The translations under genes were made by a program, and so were the position numbers. A stretch of 6,969 nt of DNA from an uncultured Collinsella sp. (lineage in GTDB: Bacteria; Actinomycetota; Coriobacteriia; Coriobacteriales; Coriobacteriaceae). This document shows positions 6,296-6,969 of the stretch, piece after piece. The stretch covers positions 1 through 6,969 of the forward strand of contig CALBOJ010000067.1 of the NCBI GenBank assembly GCA_937896835.1, in the 5' to 3' direction. The stretch's first letter is position 1, and each line of letters opens with the position of its first letter. The notes beneath the pieces are model-generated. The model saw only the letters and a program-made list of their open reading frames with translations, made no database searches and was not told the origin of the DNA.

Positions 6296-6347
6296 TTTCG
6301 GGTTCAAAGCGCGACACACCGGACTGGTTGCCTGATATAAAGATGGC

Positions 6348-6376
6348 GAAGCCCCCTTTCGGGGCCTTCTTTTTTA
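6348..6376 (+). terminator. intrinsic terminator between the convergent hydrolase and murB genes
   Basis: The + strand reads GAAGCCCCC-TTTC-GGGGCCTTC with one C/C mismatch, followed by TTTTTTATT. The U-tract points to termination of + strand transcripts that pass the first hairpin. On the - strand the loop becomes GAAA, which is stable, but the following bases are only weakly U-rich. Some bidirectional use for murB is possible. It directly abuts the murB stop codon. Confidence 0.7.
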
Positions 6377-6969
6377 TTAGAGGAATTCGCCTACTCGGTG
6401 GACTTCGGGTTCTAGGTCTACGTCGAATTGGTCTTTGACGGTTGTTTGGATGTGGCGGATGAGTTCGTCGACATCGGCGGCGGTGGCGTGGTCGGCGTTG
6501 ACGATGAAGCCGCAGTGCTTTTCGCTCACCTGCGCGCCGCCGATGGCGTGTCCTCGCAGGCCGGCGTCCATGATGAGCTTGCCGGCAAAGTAGCCCTCGG
6601 GGCGCTTGAAGGTGGAGCCGGCACTCGGCATGTCGAGCGGCTGCTTGTCCTCGCGGCGCTGGTGGTAGTCGTCCATGTCGGCCTTGATCATCGCGGCGTT
6701 GCCCGGGGCGAGATTGAAAGTGGCCGAAAGCACGACGAAACCGTCGTCGGCAATGCGGCTCTTGCGATAGCCCAGGTTGAGCTCATCGACATCGAACTCA
6801 ATAATGTTGCCGCTGCCGCGGGTGCCGTCGTCGAGCATGCGGGCGGGCTTGTAGACGCGCACAGACTCCAGCACATCGGCCATGCAGGCGCCATAGGCGC
6901 CGGCGTTCATATAACAGGCGCCGCCGACCGATCCGGGGATGCCCGAGATGGGCTCCATGCCGGTGAGGC
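6377..6969 (-). CDS. murB: UDP-N-acetylenolpyruvoylglucosamine reductase, 5' end outside window
   Basis: MurB reduces UDP-GlcNAc-enolpyruvate to UDP-MurNAc with NADPH and FAD, the second committed step of peptidoglycan precursor synthesis in the cytoplasm. About 196 C-terminal residues are present; the N-terminal FAD-binding part (roughly 100 residues) lies beyond the right edge. GMEPISGIPGSVGGA is the FAD pyrophosphate-binding loop and GYRKSRI holds the conserved substrate-contacting Arg. PSAGSTFKRPEGYFAGKLI contains the proton-donor Ser (codon near 6616-6614). LEPEVHRVG carries the conserved Glu (codon near 6406-6404). The SAGSxFKRP form and compact C-terminus fit type II MurB of Gram-positive bacteria. 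The Met at 6958 is internal, since the frame continues upstream as LTG. The gene is convergent with the hydrolase and ends at TAA 6379-6377. Confidence 0.95.
   Translation of the reverse strand, partial: LTGMEPISGIPGSVGGACYMNAGAYGACMADVLESVRVYKPARMLDDGTRGSGNIIEFDVDELNLGYRKSRIADDGFVVLSATFNLAPGNAAMIKADMDDYHQRREDKQPLDMPSAGSTFKRPEGYFAGKLIMDAGLRGHAIGGAQVSEKHCGFIVNADHATAADVDELIRHIQTTVKDQFDVDLEPEVHRVGEFL

Noticed and set aside
4943..6319. 458-aa open frame on the - strand opposite the hydrolase gene
   Set aside because: It is an Arg/Leu-rich antisense frame over a GC-rich coiled-coil gene. It runs through the inverted repeat and has no recognisable motif.

Overview
The window looks like chromosome from a high-GC Gram-positive gut actinobacterium, most likely Coriobacteriia and probably Collinsella. 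The evidence is the GC-rich codon use of the housekeeping genes, a twin-arginine-type secreted coiled-coil peptidoglycan hydrolase, and a type II (Gram-positive style) MurB. The genus is a judgement from protein resemblance, not a search result.

The window has two halves. The left half (about 1-3463) is accessory DNA. It opens with a badly decayed IS1595/ISXO2-like transposase (about 150-840, + strand). Next comes an intact, translationally coupled two-gene operon on the - strand. Its first gene is a 432-aa ABC/OLD-type AAA ATPase (2953-1655). Its second is a 222-aa Cys-rich protein with a probable PD-(D/E)XK nuclease motif (1662-994). I do not recognise this pair as a named system. Its architecture (SMC/OLD-like ATPase plus small nuclease-like effector, flanked by IS debris) resembles two-gene anti-phage systems such as Septu or PARIS, and it is the best candidate here for something undescribed. 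Divergent from it is a 40-aa open reading frame that looks cut off by an IS3-family remnant (about 3155-3463), of which only a damaged orfA is left.

The right half is core chromosome. galE (UDP-glucose 4-epimerase, - strand, 4671-3610) is followed by two related palindromes and an intrinsic terminator, and the IS3 remnant abuts the U-tract of that terminator. galE and a secreted NlpC/P60- or CHAP-type cell wall hydrolase (4940-6145, +) diverge from a shared 268-bp intergenic region. The hydrolase converges on murB (- strand, 5' end outside the window). Between them lies a 231-bp gap with a 131-bp element that has perfect 31-bp inverted arms and a terminator hairpin at its centre, followed by a second intrinsic terminator.

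Functionally, the right half is cell-envelope metabolism: sugar nucleotide supply, peptidoglycan remodelling and peptidoglycan precursor synthesis. The left half is mobile or defence-type cargo that appears to have accumulated just downstream of the galE terminator.
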